DNA from: Humibacillus sp. DSM 29435
Lineage (GTDB): Bacteria; Actinomycetota; Actinomycetes; Actinomycetales; Dermatophilaceae
Assembly (NCBI RefSeq): GCF_001758225.1
Contig: NZ_MAST01000052.1
Location: 1 to 64,000 of the forward strand
Direction of reading: 5' to 3'
DNA length: 64,000 bases
Every line of letters starts with the position of its first letter. Within the stretch, counting starts at the first letter, position 1. Under the pieces are notes generated by a model. The model was not told the DNA's origin. It searched no databases and saw nothing but the letters and a program-made list of their open reading frames with translations. The position numbers and the translations under genes are program-made. Below are positions 28,979 through 37,622 of the stretch, in pieces.

Positions 28979-30676
28979 TCAGATCTCGCCCAGCACGGCG
29001 GCGCGCAGGGTGTCGAGGCCGACCCCACCGATGTCGAGGGCTCGACGGTGGAAGGCCTTGAGGTCGAAGGCGTCGCCCTCGCGCTGCTTGACCTCGTCAC
29101 GCAGTGAGAGCCAGAGGCGCTCGCCGATCTTGTAGCTGGGGGCCTGACCCGGCCAGCCGAGGTAGCGGTCGAGCTCGAAGTGCAGCACCTTCTCGTCCAT
29201 GAACCCGTAGCGCGTCAGGTAGGTCCAGGCCTTGTCGTAGGTCCAGGCGCCCCCGCCGACCTCGTCGGGCGCATCGAAGCCGCAGTGCACGCCGATGTCG
29301 ATGACGACGCGGGCCGCACGCAGCGACTGGCCGCCCAACCAGCCCATCCGGTTGCCGGGGTCGTCCATATAGCCGAGCTCAGCCATCAGCCGCTCGGCGT
29401 AGAGGGCCCAGCCCTCACCGTGCCCGGAGGTCCACGCCTCGAGCCGGCGCCACTTGTTCAGCAGACCAGAGCGGTAGACGGTCTGCGCGACCTGGAGGTG
29501 ATGGCCCGGGACCCCTTCGTGGTAGACGGTCGTCAGCTCGTTCCAGGTGCCGAACTCGGTGTTGCCCTTGGGCACCGACCACCACATCCGCCCGGGGCGG
29601 CTGAAGTCGTCGCTGGGGCCGGTGTAGTAGATGCCGCCCGTCTGGGTCGGGGCGATCCTGCACTCGATGGTGCGCACCGGCTCCGGGATGTCGAAGTGCA
29701 CGTCGGCGAGGTTGCTGATGACCTCGTCGGCGCGCTGCTGCATCCACGCCTTGAGGGCATCGGTGCCGTGCAGCTGGTAGGTCTCGTCGGCGTTGAGGAT
29801 CTCGACGCCGCGCTCGACCGAGGCTCCGGCCTCCAGGCCGTCGGCGATCTGCTCCATCTGCGCCCGCAGGTCGGCCACCTCCTGCTGACCCCAGCTGTAG
29901 GTCTCCTCGAGGTCGACCGCAGCACCGAGGAAGTAGCGCGACTCCAGCTCGTAGCGGCTGCGGCCGCAGGCGTCTTCGGCGGGAGCATGGGGCAACAGGT
30001 CGCTCTCGAGGAAGTCGGCGATCTCCCGGTAGGCCGCTGACGCCTCCTCAGCGGAGCGAGCCAGCCGATCGCGCAGCTCACCATCGATGGGCGCGCCGCC
30101 GACCGTAGCGTCGGCGACGACCTTCGCGAAGTAGCCGTCGTCGTCGGTGAGCGCACGCGACTGCTCGGCGCAGGCGGTCACCTGCCTGCTCGACGAGACC
30201 TGCCCACGCTCTCGCGCCAGCGCCAGCGACTCCTGGTAGCCCTGTAGGGCGGCCGGGATCCTCGAGAGCCGAGCCGCGAAGACGCGCCAGTTCTCCTCGG
30301 TCTGCTGCGGCATGAGGTCGAACACGTCGCGGACGCTCTGCAGGGGGGAGGCGATCACGTTGAGCGCCATCTCGTCGAGCCCGGCGGCATACCGCTCCTG
30401 CGCGAGCCCGAGCCTCTCGGACATCGCCGCGATGGTCACCCGGTCGACGTCGTCGACCGCGGTCGCGGTCGCCAGCTCGGCCAGGGTCGCCTGTCGCAGC
30501 GCGGCCACGGCGGCGTTACCGGCCGGGGAGAGGTCATCGAGCTCGTCGTCGCGACCAGGCACCCCGAGGGAGGTGGCGTTGATCGGGCTGAGATCGACCG
30601 CTGCGTCGAAGTAGCGCTCCGCGATGCGGTCGACATCGGTCTGCGGACGTTCGGTCTGAGCGGGAGTCGCGGTCAC
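28979..30676 (-). CDS. DUF885 family metallopeptidase-like protein
   Basis: 565 residues from the GTG at 30676. DUF885 proteins carry a metal motif of the HExxH kind followed by a Glu helix; here YHEGVPGHHLQ at about residue 385 and, further on, SGHGEGWALYAE. No signal peptide, so cytosolic. The start codon has TACCTT 6 nt upstream; the ORF upstream of it (to 30694) overlaps that box. First of a two-gene unit with maf. Substrate unknown; peptidase activity is inference from the motif. Confidence 0.9.
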   Translation of the reverse strand: MTATPAQTERPQTDVDRIAERYFDAAVDLSPINATSLGVPGRDDELDDLSPAGNAAVAALRQATLAELATATAVDDVDRVTIAAMSERLGLAQERYAAGLDEMALNVIASPLQSVRDVFDLMPQQTEENWRVFAARLSRIPAALQGYQESLALARERGQVSSSRQVTACAEQSRALTDDDGYFAKVVADATVGGAPIDGELRDRLARSAEEASAAYREIADFLESDLLPHAPAEDACGRSRYELESRYFLGAAVDLEETYSWGQQEVADLRAQMEQIADGLEAGASVERGVEILNADETYQLHGTDALKAWMQQRADEVISNLADVHFDIPEPVRTIECRIAPTQTGGIYYTGPSDDFSRPGRMWWSVPKGNTEFGTWNELTTVYHEGVPGHHLQVAQTVYRSGLLNKWRRLEAWTSGHGEGWALYAERLMAELGYMDDPGNRMGWLGGQSLRAARVVIDIGVHCGFDAPDEVGGGAWTYDKAWTYLTRYGFMDEKVLHFELDRYLGWPGQAPSYKIGERLWLSLRDEVKQREGDAFDLKAFHRRALDIGGVGLDTLRAAVLGEI

Positions 30677-30682
30677 AGGGCG

Positions 30683-30688
30683 AAGGTA
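30683..30688 (-). promoter_or_regulatory. -10 box TACCTT, leaderless start of the DUF885 gene
   Basis: Minus strand TACCTT, then CGCCCT (6 nt), then the GTG at 30676. Confidence 0.5.
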
Positions 30689-30730
30689 TCCCACAGCCTG
30701 GCTGGGGTCAGCGGGTGCGGCGGGCTGGGG

Positions 30731-30964
30731 TCAGCGGGGCAGGGCTGAGCCGCGCCACCCGGACGGGCCCACCAGTCGCCGCGCCGGGTCGGACCACGGC
30801 GAGCGCACCGACAGAGGCGCCGCTGCGTCGGGGGCCTGGCGGGCAGCCAGCACCACCACCAGGGCCGCGAGCTCCTCCGGCGTCGGATGGCCCGCAAGGA
30901 TGCGAAGCGCCGGGGCCTGCGGATCGGGCTCTGCGGCATCCGACGGGGTGGGTGTGGTGCTCAT
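30731..30964 (-). CDS. accE: acyl-CoA carboxylase epsilon subunit
   Basis: 77 residues. [23 protein letters not shown] matches the small epsilon subunits (AccE5/PccE) that stabilise actinobacterial acyl-CoA carboxylases; the C-terminal [10 protein letters not shown] is also typical. The ATG overlaps the AccD stop by 4 nt, so it is translated from the same message and its partner is obvious. The variable Ala/Pro-rich middle is usual for the family. Confidence 0.9.
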   Translation of the reverse strand: MSTTPTPSDAAEPDPQAPALRILAGHPTPEELAALVVVLAARQAPDAAAPLSVRSPWSDPARRLVGPSGWRGSALPR

Positions 30965-32622
30965 AGCGGGATGTTCCCGTGCTTCTTCGGGGGCAGGGAG
31001 TCGCGCTTGTTCTTCAGCGCGCGTAGGGCGCGCGTGACGTTCATCCGGGTGTTCGACGGGCTGATCACGGTGTCGATGTAGCCACGTTCGGCGGCGATGT
31101 ACGGGTTGGCCAGGGTCTGCTCGTAGTGGGCGACGAAGTCGGTGCGGATCGCCTCGACGTCACGGCCCTCCGCCACCGCCGCTGCGAGCTCCTTGCGGTA
31201 GAGGATGTTGACGGCCCCCTGGGCGCCCATGACCGCGATCTGGGCGGTCGGCCAGGCGAGGTTGATGTCGGCGCCGAGGTGCTTGGAGCCCATCACGTCG
31301 TAGGCCCCGCCGTAGGCCTTGCGGGTGATGACGGTGATCTTGGGCACGGTGGCCTCGCCGTAGGCGAAGATGAGCTTCGCGCCGCGCCGGATGATGCCGT
31401 CCCACTCCTGGTCGGTGCCGGGCAGGAAGCCCGGCACGTCGACGAGGGTGAGCACCGGCACGTTGAAGCAGTCACAGGTGCGCACGAAGCGGGCGGCCTT
31501 CTCGGACGCGTCGATGTCGAGGCAGCCGGCGTACTGCATCGGCTGGTTGGCGACGATGCCGACCGACATGCCGTCGATGCGGGCGAAGCCGGTGAGGATG
31601 TTCGGGGCGAAGAGTGGTGACACCTCGAGGAAGTCGGCGCCGTCGATGCCATCACCATCCTCGTCGGCCACGTCGACGAGGTGCGCGATCACCTCACGCA
31701 TGTCGTAGGGCACGTTGGGCGAGTCCGGGATGCACGTGTCGAGCCACCGGTCGTCGTCGGTCACGGACAGATCGGCCGCGCCTTCGTCGTAGCCCGGTGG
31801 GCTCTCGAGGTTGTTGCTCGGCAGGTAGGAGAGCAGCGCCTTGACGTAGTCGATGGCGTCCTGCTCGTCGGAGCCCATGTAGTGCGCGACGCCCGACTTG
31901 GTGGTGTGCGTGAGAGCGCCACCGAGCTCTTCGAAGCCGACGTCCTCACCGGTGACGGTCTTGATGACGTCGGGGCCGGTGATGAACATGTGCGAGGTCT
32001 GGTCGACCATCACGGTGAAGTCGGTGATGGCGGGGGAGTAGACCGCCCCGCCCGCGCACGGCCCCATGATCAGCGAGACCTGCGGGATGACGCCCGACGC
32101 GCGAACGTTGCGCATGAAGATCTCTCCGTAGAGCCCGAGCGAGACCACGCCCTCCTGGATGCGGGCTCCCCCGGAGTCGTTGAGGCCGACCACGGGGCAG
32201 CCGATCTTCATCGCGAAGTCGAGCACCTTGACGATCTTCTCGCCGTACACCTCGCCCAGCGAGCCACCGAAGACGGTGAAGTCCTGGGCGAAGAGGGCCA
32301 CCGTTCGCCCGTCGACCTGCCCGTAGCCGGTGACGACCCCGTCGCCGTAGGGCCGGTTCTTGGTTTGGCCGAAGGCGTTGCTGCGGTGCCGGGCGTACTT
32401 GTCCATCTCGATGAAGGTGCCCTCGTCGAGCAGCATGGCGATGCGCTCACGTGCCGTCTTCTTGCCTCGGTCGTGCTGCTTCTCGACCGCGCGGGCCGAC
32501 CCGGCCTGGGCCACCTCGGCCACCCGTCGCTTGAGGTCGGCGAGCTTGCCGGCCGTCGTGCTGAGGTCGGGGCCCTGCCCTGCGGGCTGTGCCGGCCCGT
32601 CCACGCCCTGATCGGATGCCAT
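30961..32622 (-). CDS. accD5: acyl-CoA carboxylase beta subunit AccD5/PccB type
   Basis: 553 residues, carboxyltransferase for acetyl/propionyl-CoA. Domain 1: [62 protein letters not shown]; domain 2: [44 protein letters not shown]. The order accD-accE with divergent birA is that of M. tuberculosis Rv3280-Rv3281 and Rv3279c. Pairs with AccA3 (17.4-19.2 kb) and is served by BirA (32.6 kb). ATG with TAGAGT 6 nt upstream. Confidence 0.95.
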   Translation of the reverse strand: MASDQGVDGPAQPAGQGPDLSTTAGKLADLKRRVAEVAQAGSARAVEKQHDRGKKTARERIAMLLDEGTFIEMDKYARHRSNAFGQTKNRPYGDGVVTGYGQVDGRTVALFAQDFTVFGGSLGEVYGEKIVKVLDFAMKIGCPVVGLNDSGGARIQEGVVSLGLYGEIFMRNVRASGVIPQVSLIMGPCAGGAVYSPAITDFTVMVDQTSHMFITGPDVIKTVTGEDVGFEELGGALTHTTKSGVAHYMGSDEQDAIDYVKALLSYLPSNNLESPPGYDEGAADLSVTDDDRWLDTCIPDSPNVPYDMREVIAHLVDVADEDGDGIDGADFLEVSPLFAPNILTGFARIDGMSVGIVANQPMQYAGCLDIDASEKAARFVRTCDCFNVPVLTLVDVPGFLPGTDQEWDGIIRRGAKLIFAYGEATVPKITVITRKAYGGAYDVMGSKHLGADINLAWPTAQIAVMGAQGAVNILYRKELAAAVAEGRDVEAIRTDFVAHYEQTLANPYIAAERGYIDTVISPSNTRMNVTRALRALKNKRDSLPPKKHGNIPL

Positions 32623-32628
32623 GGCCGC

Positions 32629-32638
32629 ACTCTAGCCT
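32629..32638. promoter_or_regulatory. shared back-to-back -10 boxes of accD5 and birA
   Basis: ACTCTAGCCT contains TAGAGT on the minus strand (32634-32629, then 6 nt to the accD5 ATG) and TAGCCT on the plus strand (32633-32638, then 7 nt to the birA GTG). The central TA is common to both boxes, so the two polymerase complexes cannot occupy the site at once. The whole intergenic region is only 23 nt. Confidence 0.6.
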
Positions 32639-32645
32639 TGGGGGC

Positions 32646-33584
32646 GTGCGCCTACCGTTCGAGCCGAGCCTCGTGGATGAGGGTTTGGTCACTCCCGGTC
32701 AGCCGTGGCGCGCCGTGCGCTTCCACGCCCAGACGCGTTCGACCAACGATGTGGCCCGCGACCTCGTGACCGCCTACGCCGCCGATCCCGGCCACGCCCC
32801 CGATCCCCGCTGGTACGTCGTGGTCACCGACCACCAGACGGGCGGCCGCGGACGGCTGGGGCGGGCCTGGGAGGTGCCTGCCGGTGCCGCGGTCGCCGTG
32901 TCGGCGGTCGTGCCCCTCCACGGCGCCGCTCAGGTCGCGTCGGCGGCCTGGTTGCCGCTCTGCGCCGGCCTCGCCCTCGCACGCGCGATCCGCCGGGTGA
33001 CCCGGGCGGCCGGGCGCGAGCTGACTCCGACCTTGAAGTGGCCCAACGACGTGCTGCTCGTCGACGACGACGACCGCAAGGTCAGCGGCATCCTGTGTGA
33101 GCTCGTGTCGTTGGGGTCGCCTCTCGGCAGCACCAGCGGCTCGGAGAGGGAGCCGGCCGCCGCCGTGGTCGTGGGCGTGGGCGTCAACGTCGACCAGATT
33201 CGCGCCGAGCTACCCGTCGACACCGCAACCTCTCTCGCCCTCGCGGGGGTGTCGGTGCGGCGCGAGACCCTCGTGGTGGCCTACCTGCGCGAGCTCGGTG
33301 CCCTGCTGGGAGCGGCCTCCGGCGAAGCCCCGGTCGAAGAGGGGAGGTGCCGGTACACCGCGTCTTCCGACCTCGAACGGGTCGTGCGAGGGGCCTACGA
33401 GGCCGCGTGCTCGACCATCGGGTCGAGGGTGCGGGTACACCTGCCCGGCGGGGCCACGGTCGAAGGGGACGCGGTCGGTCTCGACGGGTCCGGAGCCCTC
33501 GTCGTGATGACCTCGACGGGTCGACGCGCGTTCTCGGCCGGCGACGTCGTTCACGTGCGCCGCCCCGACGGAGGGCTGGCATGA
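32646..33584 (+). CDS. birA: biotin-protein ligase (monofunctional)
   Basis: 312 residues. Catalytic motif GGRGRLGRAWE near residue 70 and TLKWPNDVLL; the C-terminal SH3-like domain (GSRVRVHLPGGATVEGDAVG) is complete. There is no N-terminal DNA-binding domain, so it is a class I ligase and not a repressor. It biotinylates the AccA3 BCCP domain (K556). The GTG at 32646 is chosen from TAGCCT 7 nt upstream; a longer frame reaches into accD5. Confidence 0.94.
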   Translation: MRLPFEPSLVDEGLVTPGQPWRAVRFHAQTRSTNDVARDLVTAYAADPGHAPDPRWYVVVTDHQTGGRGRLGRAWEVPAGAAVAVSAVVPLHGAAQVASAAWLPLCAGLALARAIRRVTRAAGRELTPTLKWPNDVLLVDDDDRKVSGILCELVSLGSPLGSTSGSEREPAAAVVVGVGVNVDQIRAELPVDTATSLALAGVSVRRETLVVAYLRELGALLGAASGEAPVEEGRCRYTASSDLERVVRGAYEAACSTIGSRVRVHLPGGATVEGDAVGLDGSGALVVMTSTGRRAFSAGDVVHVRRPDGGLA

Positions 33585-33585
33585 T
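33580..33585 (+). promoter_or_regulatory. -10-like CATGAT before the cyclase gene
   Basis: CATGAT, then CGGCCC (6 nt), then the ATG at 33592. It overlaps the birA stop codon. Confidence 0.4.
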
Positions 33586-33591
33586 CGGCCC

Positions 33592-34713
33592 ATGACGGAT
33601 TCGGCGTCGCCGCAGTCTCCGACCTCCTCGCAGTCCTCGCAGTCCGCACTGACCGCGCAGTCCTCGCAGTCCGCGCAGACCGCGGCTGGGGAGGACTTCA
33701 CCGCGCGCCTGCTCGGTCGTCCACTCGCCCTGCGACGCCGCGAGGTCAGTGTGGGCGCGGAGGTCTCGCTCTCCTCGGCACGACGCTTCTGGCACGCTCT
33801 CGGCTTTCCCGTGGTCGACACCGACGACGAGCTGTTCACCGCTGCCGACGTCGAGGCGTTGCGGACGGTGGCGGAGATCGTGCGCGAGGGACTGCTCGAT
33901 GAGACCACGGCGCTGTCGCTCACCCGGGCCTTCGCGCGCTCTGCCGACCGGCTCGCCGGGTGGCAGTCGCAGCTGATCGCTGAGGCCGTCGAGGCCGACA
34001 TGACCTCGGCCCTCGCGGCAGAGGGTGAGGGCGATTTGTCCGAGTCGAGGGGGGTGCCCAGCCACGAGACGGCGGTCGAGACGGCAAACCGTCTTGCGGT
34101 GCTGACCGACCGGCTCGAACCGCTGCTCGTCTACGCCTGGCGTCGACATCTCAGTGCCACGGTGTCCCGCATGCTCGCTGACGCCGATCCCGAGTCGTAT
34201 GGCCTGACGAAGATGCGCTCTGTCGGCTTCGCCGACCTCGTCAACTTCACCGCCCTCGTGCGCAAGATGTCAGAGCGCGACCTCGCCCGCCTCGTGTCCC
34301 GGTTCGAGGCCCTGTCGGCCGACGTCATCACGGCACACGGGGGACGCCTCATCAAGACCGTGGGAGACGAGGTGCTCTTCACGACCGTGACCGCCGCGCC
34401 GGCCGCCGCCGTCGCCCTCGACCTGCTCGATGCCATGAGCGACGACGACGTGCTGCCCGAGGCGAGGGTCGGGATGGCCCGTGGCCCGATCCTCTCGAGG
34501 CTCGGTGACGTCTTCGGCACCACGGTGAACCGCGCCTCACGCCTGACCGCGGTGGCGCAGGCCGGCACGGTGATGGTCGACGCCACGATGGCCCGTGAGC
34601 TCGCCACCCTGTCAGGGTTCGAGCTGACCGGCCAGCGACGCCGCATCCTGCGGGGGGTCGGGCCGGTCTCCCCCTCGGTGCTGCGCCGCGCCCCGACCAC
34701 GGGTCGTCGGTAG
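33592..34713 (+). CDS. class III adenylate/guanylate cyclase, Rv1264-like layout
   Basis: 373 residues. The N-terminal 33 residues are Ser/Gln repeats; residues 35-200 are an all-helical regulatory domain of the Rv1264 type (ARLLGRPLALRRREVS, LFTAADVEAL); the cyclase domain spans 205-360. Key residues: FADLVNFTAL (metal Asp), GGRLIKTVGDEVLF (adenine-binding Lys and metal Asp), FGTTVNRASRL (transition-state Asn and Arg). All catalytic residues seem present, so it should be active, with ATP as expected substrate. It starts 7 nt after birA. In Rv1264 the N-terminal domain senses pH; transfer of that function is inference. Confidence 0.9.
   Translation: MTDSASPQSPTSSQSSQSALTAQSSQSAQTAAGEDFTARLLGRPLALRRREVSVGAEVSLSSARRFWHALGFPVVDTDDELFTAADVEALRTVAEIVREGLLDETTALSLTRAFARSADRLAGWQSQLIAEAVEADMTSALAAEGEGDLSESRGVPSHETAVETANRLAVLTDRLEPLLVYAWRRHLSATVSRMLADADPESYGLTKMRSVGFADLVNFTALVRKMSERDLARLVSRFEALSADVITAHGGRLIKTVGDEVLFTTVTAAPAAAVALDLLDAMSDDDVLPEARVGMARGPILSRLGDVFGTTVNRASRLTAVAQAGTVMVDATMARELATLSGFELTGQRRRILRGVGPVSPSVLRRAPTTGRR
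33625..33686 (+). repeat. 9-bp coding repeat TCCTCGCAG
   Basis: Three exact TCCTCGCAG copies and further variants (TCCGCGCAG, ACCGCGCAG) encode SSQ/SAQ/TAQ units in the low-complexity N-terminus of the cyclase. Confidence 0.8.
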
Positions 34714-34781
34714 ACCAACCCGTTCAGACCACCCCGGTAGACGAATTCACGACGAACACCAACGCCCAAGGAGACCCTCGA

Positions 34782-35585
34782 ATGCCGTCATCGACGCACC
34801 TGGTTCGCATCGAGCGATTCGATGAGCCAGGGCTCGAACACGTGGCCGAGATCGTGCTCGACCGACCGGAGGCGCTCAACGCGGTGTCGACCGAGATGGC
34901 CCGTTCGATAGCCGAGGCCACCTCGTCGGTCGCGTCGGACGACACCGTGCGTTGTGTCGTGCTGAGCTCGAGCAACGAGCGTGCCTTCTGCGTCGGCGCC
35001 GACCTCAAGGAGCGCAGCTCGATGAGCGATGCCGACCTCGTTGCCCAGCGGCCGACGGCGCGCGCGGCGTACGGGGGAGTGTTGCGGCTGCCCATGCCCG
35101 CCATCGCGGCCGTCGACGGTCACGCGCTGGGCGGCGGCTTCGAGCTGGCGCTCTCGTGCGACGTGGTCATCGCGGGGGAGGGAGCGCTCGTGGGTCTGCC
35201 CGAGGTGGGCGTCGGAGTGATCCCCGGTGGTGGGGGCACGCAGCTGCTCGTGCGCCGAGTGGGGTGGTCACGGGCCTCTCGCGCCATCTTCTCGGCGGCG
35301 AGGATGACGACCGCGGAGGCGTTCGCCCTCGGGGCCGTCGACGAGCTGGTGGCCCAGGGCTTCGCCCGCGCTCGCGCCCTCGAGCTGGCCCGCACCATCG
35401 CCGCGAACTCGCCGGTCGGGCTGCGCAACGCCAAGCGGGCCATGCGGCTGGGGGCCGACGTGGGCCTGGAGGCCGGGCTCGAGATCGAGGACGCCTGCTG
35501 GCGGGCGACGGCGTTCTCGGCCGACCGACGCGAGGGCGTGGCCGCGTTCGCCGAGAAGCGCCGGCCGAACTGGCCCGGGCACTGA
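34782..35585 (+). CDS. enoyl-CoA hydratase/isomerase family protein
   Basis: 267 residues, crotonase fold. Oxyanion-hole loops AFCVGADLKER and GHALGGGFELALSCDVVIA; catalytic-region GLPEVGVGVIPGGGGTQLLVRRVG with the Glu of the second position. C-terminal helices complete. Good ribosome site (AAGGAGA, 8 nt before the ATG), unlike most of its neighbours. The gene stands alone; fatty acid or acyl-CoA breakdown is the family role and the exact substrate cannot be told. Confidence 0.92.
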   Translation: MPSSTHLVRIERFDEPGLEHVAEIVLDRPEALNAVSTEMARSIAEATSSVASDDTVRCVVLSSSNERAFCVGADLKERSSMSDADLVAQRPTARAAYGGVLRLPMPAIAAVDGHALGGGFELALSCDVVIAGEGALVGLPEVGVGVIPGGGGTQLLVRRVGWSRASRAIFSAARMTTAEAFALGAVDELVAQGFARARALELARTIAANSPVGLRNAKRAMRLGADVGLEAGLEIEDACWRATAFSADRREGVAAFAEKRRPNWPGH

Positions 35586-35610
35586 CCACCACGCCGCCTG
35601 ACACCCTTTC

Positions 35611-35687
35611 GGCGCGTCGCGCGGCGCGTCGCGCAGGTGGTGTTGTCAATCCGACACTTTTGGCGCGTCGCGCGGCGCGTCGCGCAG
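35611..35687. repeat. duplicated 26-bp GC-rich element
   Basis: GGCGCGTCGCGCGGCGCGTC followed by GCGCAG occurs at 35611-35636 and identically at 35662-35687, each preceded by an ACaCcTTT-like stretch. Each element is itself two copies of GGCGCGTCGCGC. It lies in a 241-nt gap between the enoyl-CoA hydratase and the response regulator genes. Self-complementary CGCG/GCGC pieces could make transcripts structured. Confidence 0.85.
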
Positions 35688-35826
35688 GGTGGGGGGCGCG
35701 GTTGGGGGCGAGAGTGGGCCGAATCCGGTGGCGGCTTTGCCCGGAGGGGGCTGGCGGGCATCCGGGAGTCGGTAGGCTGGCGAGGGTCGGCATTGAGCCG
35801 GTTCGTGAACAACCAGAACGGATGAC

Positions 35827-36504
35827 ATGACCCGCGTGCTCCTCGCCGAGGACGATCCCGCCATCTCCGAGCCACTGGCCCGGGCGCTGCGCCGTGAGGG
35901 CTACGACGTTGACGTGCGCGAGGACGGCGTGGCGGCGCTCGAGGGCGCCAAGCAGAGCCCCGACCTGGTGCTGCTCGACCTGGGACTGCCCCGCATCGAC
36001 GGCCTCGAGGTCTGTCGGCGCATCCGGGCCGAGGGGCTGACCATCCCCGTGCTGATCCTCACGGCTCGCGCCGACGAGGTCGACACCGTCGTCGGCCTTG
36101 ACGCGGGCGCCGACGACTACGTGACCAAGCCCTTCCGGCTGGCCGAGCTGCTCGCGCGGGTGCGCGCCCTGCTGCGGCGCAAGCCGACCGAGATCGCCGC
36201 GGTCGTCGACCTGGTGAGGATCGACTCCGACGGTCGACGAGCCTGGTTCAAGGGCATCGAGCTGCAGCTCACCGCGAAGGAGTTCGACCTGCTCAGGGTC
36301 CTCGTGCGCGAACAGGGCAAGGTCGTCTCGCGTGAGCAGCTCATGCGCGAGATCTGGGACACCGCCTGGTTCGGGTCAACCAAGACTCTCGACATGCACA
36401 TCTCCGTGCTGCGCCGCAAGCTCGGCGACGATGCGACCTCGCCGCAGTACATCGCCACGGTGCGCGGGGTCGGCTTCCGGTTCGAACGTCCTGAGGCTGA
36501 CTGA
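35827..36504 (+). CDS. OmpR-family response regulator
   Basis: 225 residues. Receiver domain with acidic pocket EDD (8-10), phospho-acceptor D51 (LLDLGLP), T/K switch residues (LTAR, K100 in YVTKPF); C-terminal winged helix with AKEFDLLRVLVREQG and RRKLGDD-type recognition region (SVLRRKLGDD, VRGVGFRFE). GGATGA before the ATG is a poor SD. Two nt upstream of the kinase gene, so they form a two-component unit. Signal and targets unknown. Confidence 0.95.
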   Translation: MTRVLLAEDDPAISEPLARALRREGYDVDVREDGVAALEGAKQSPDLVLLDLGLPRIDGLEVCRRIRAEGLTIPVLILTARADEVDTVVGLDAGADDYVTKPFRLAELLARVRALLRRKPTEIAAVVDLVRIDSDGRRAWFKGIELQLTAKEFDLLRVLVREQGKVVSREQLMREIWDTAWFGSTKTLDMHISVLRRKLGDDATSPQYIATVRGVGFRFERPEAD

Positions 36505-36506
36505 CC

Positions 36507-37535
36507 GTGCGGCGCCAGCTCGATCGTCTCGTCCTGGTCGCCGCAGGGGTCACGGCGGCACTGACCGCGGTCGTGGTTGCTGGGGTTGTCTGGTGGATCG
36601 TGACCCAGAGGCCCGAGCTCGTCGATGAAGCGGTGACGACCGACCTCCGGCAGGCGGCGGCCCTGCTCGTGGCCCTCGTGCTCGTGTCCGCGCTGGTCGG
36701 AGTGCTGGCCGCCGTGGTCAGCACGCTCGGCATGCGCCGTCGAGCCGCTCGCGCGGCAGCCGACCTCGTCGACCTCGCGTCGCGGTTCTCTGCTGGAGAG
36801 GCCCGTCTGGCGCCGGTGCGGTCGGGGGTGCGCGAGATCGACCACGTCTCCGACATCATCGCGCGCCGAGCCCACGACATGACCAAGACCCTCGCCGCCG
36901 AGCGTGACTTCGCCGCCGATGCCTCCCACCAGCTGCGCACCCCGCTGACGGCACTGCTGATGCGGCTCGAGGAGATCTCGTTCATGGCCGACAAGTCGGC
37001 GGTCAAGGAGGAGGCCTCGATCGCCATCGCCCAGGTGGAGCGCCTGACCCGTGTCGTCGACGACCTTCTCGGCCGCGGCCGAGGGGCGGGTGGGCCGACC
37101 CCGGTTGTGTCGCTCGACACCACCATCGCCGCCCTGCAGCGCGAGTGGCAACCCGCCTTCGAGCAGGCCCGTCGCTCGGTTCGCGTGCGCGGTGAGCGCG
37201 GCCTGTTCGTCCGCTCCACGCCGGTTGCCCTCTCACAGGTGCTCTCGACGCTGCTCGAGAACTCCCTCGTTCACGGTCGCGGCACCGTCGACGTGCACGC
37301 TCGGCGCTCCGGCCCCTCCGTCGTGGTCGAGGTCAGTGACGAGGGTGACGGTGTGCCATCCGCGATGGCTCCGCACATCTTCGAACGGTCGGTCAGCAGT
37401 GGAACGGCTGGCAGCACCGGGCTCGGCCTGGCCCTCGCCCGCGACCTCGCCGAGTCGAACGGGGGCCGCCTCGACCTCGTGCAGGCCCAACCTGCCCGTT
37501 TCGCCCTGTTCCTGTCGGAGTCCGACGACGGCTGA
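36507..37535 (+). CDS. two-component sensor histidine kinase
   Basis: 342 residues. Two membrane helices (about 9-32 and 51-75) with a very short loop between them, so no real extracellular sensor domain. Then a HAMP-like linker, HisKA with H141 in DASHQLRTPL, and an HATPase_c domain with N-box LENSLVHG, DEGDGVP (G1) and GSTGLGLALA (G2). GTG start directly after the regulator stop. With so short a loop, membrane state or an internal partner is more likely than a soluble ligand (inference). Confidence 0.93.
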   Translation: MRRQLDRLVLVAAGVTAALTAVVVAGVVWWIVTQRPELVDEAVTTDLRQAAALLVALVLVSALVGVLAAVVSTLGMRRRAARAAADLVDLASRFSAGEARLAPVRSGVREIDHVSDIIARRAHDMTKTLAAERDFAADASHQLRTPLTALLMRLEEISFMADKSAVKEEASIAIAQVERLTRVVDDLLGRGRGAGGPTPVVSLDTTIAALQREWQPAFEQARRSVRVRGERGLFVRSTPVALSQVLSTLLENSLVHGRGTVDVHARRSGPSVVVEVSDEGDGVPSAMAPHIFERSVSSGTAGSTGLGLALARDLAESNGGRLDLVQAQPARFALFLSESDDG

Positions 37536-37610
37536 GCCGCTCCGTGCGGTGACCGGCCACGAGCGCGCCGGACGACCGGGTTCGGATGCACCGAATCGAC
37601 ACGCCGCAGG

Positions 37611-37616
37611 TATCGT
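37611..37616 (+). promoter_or_regulatory. -10 box TATCGT, leaderless start of the GtrA gene
   Basis: TATCGT, then CGGCCT (6 nt), then the GTG at 37623. Confidence 0.5.
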
Positions 37617-37622
37617 CGGCCT

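Noticed and set aside
30731-30964. accE as a spurious small ORF
   Set aside because: The motif [13 protein letters not shown] and its overlap with accD5 match the epsilon subunit family.
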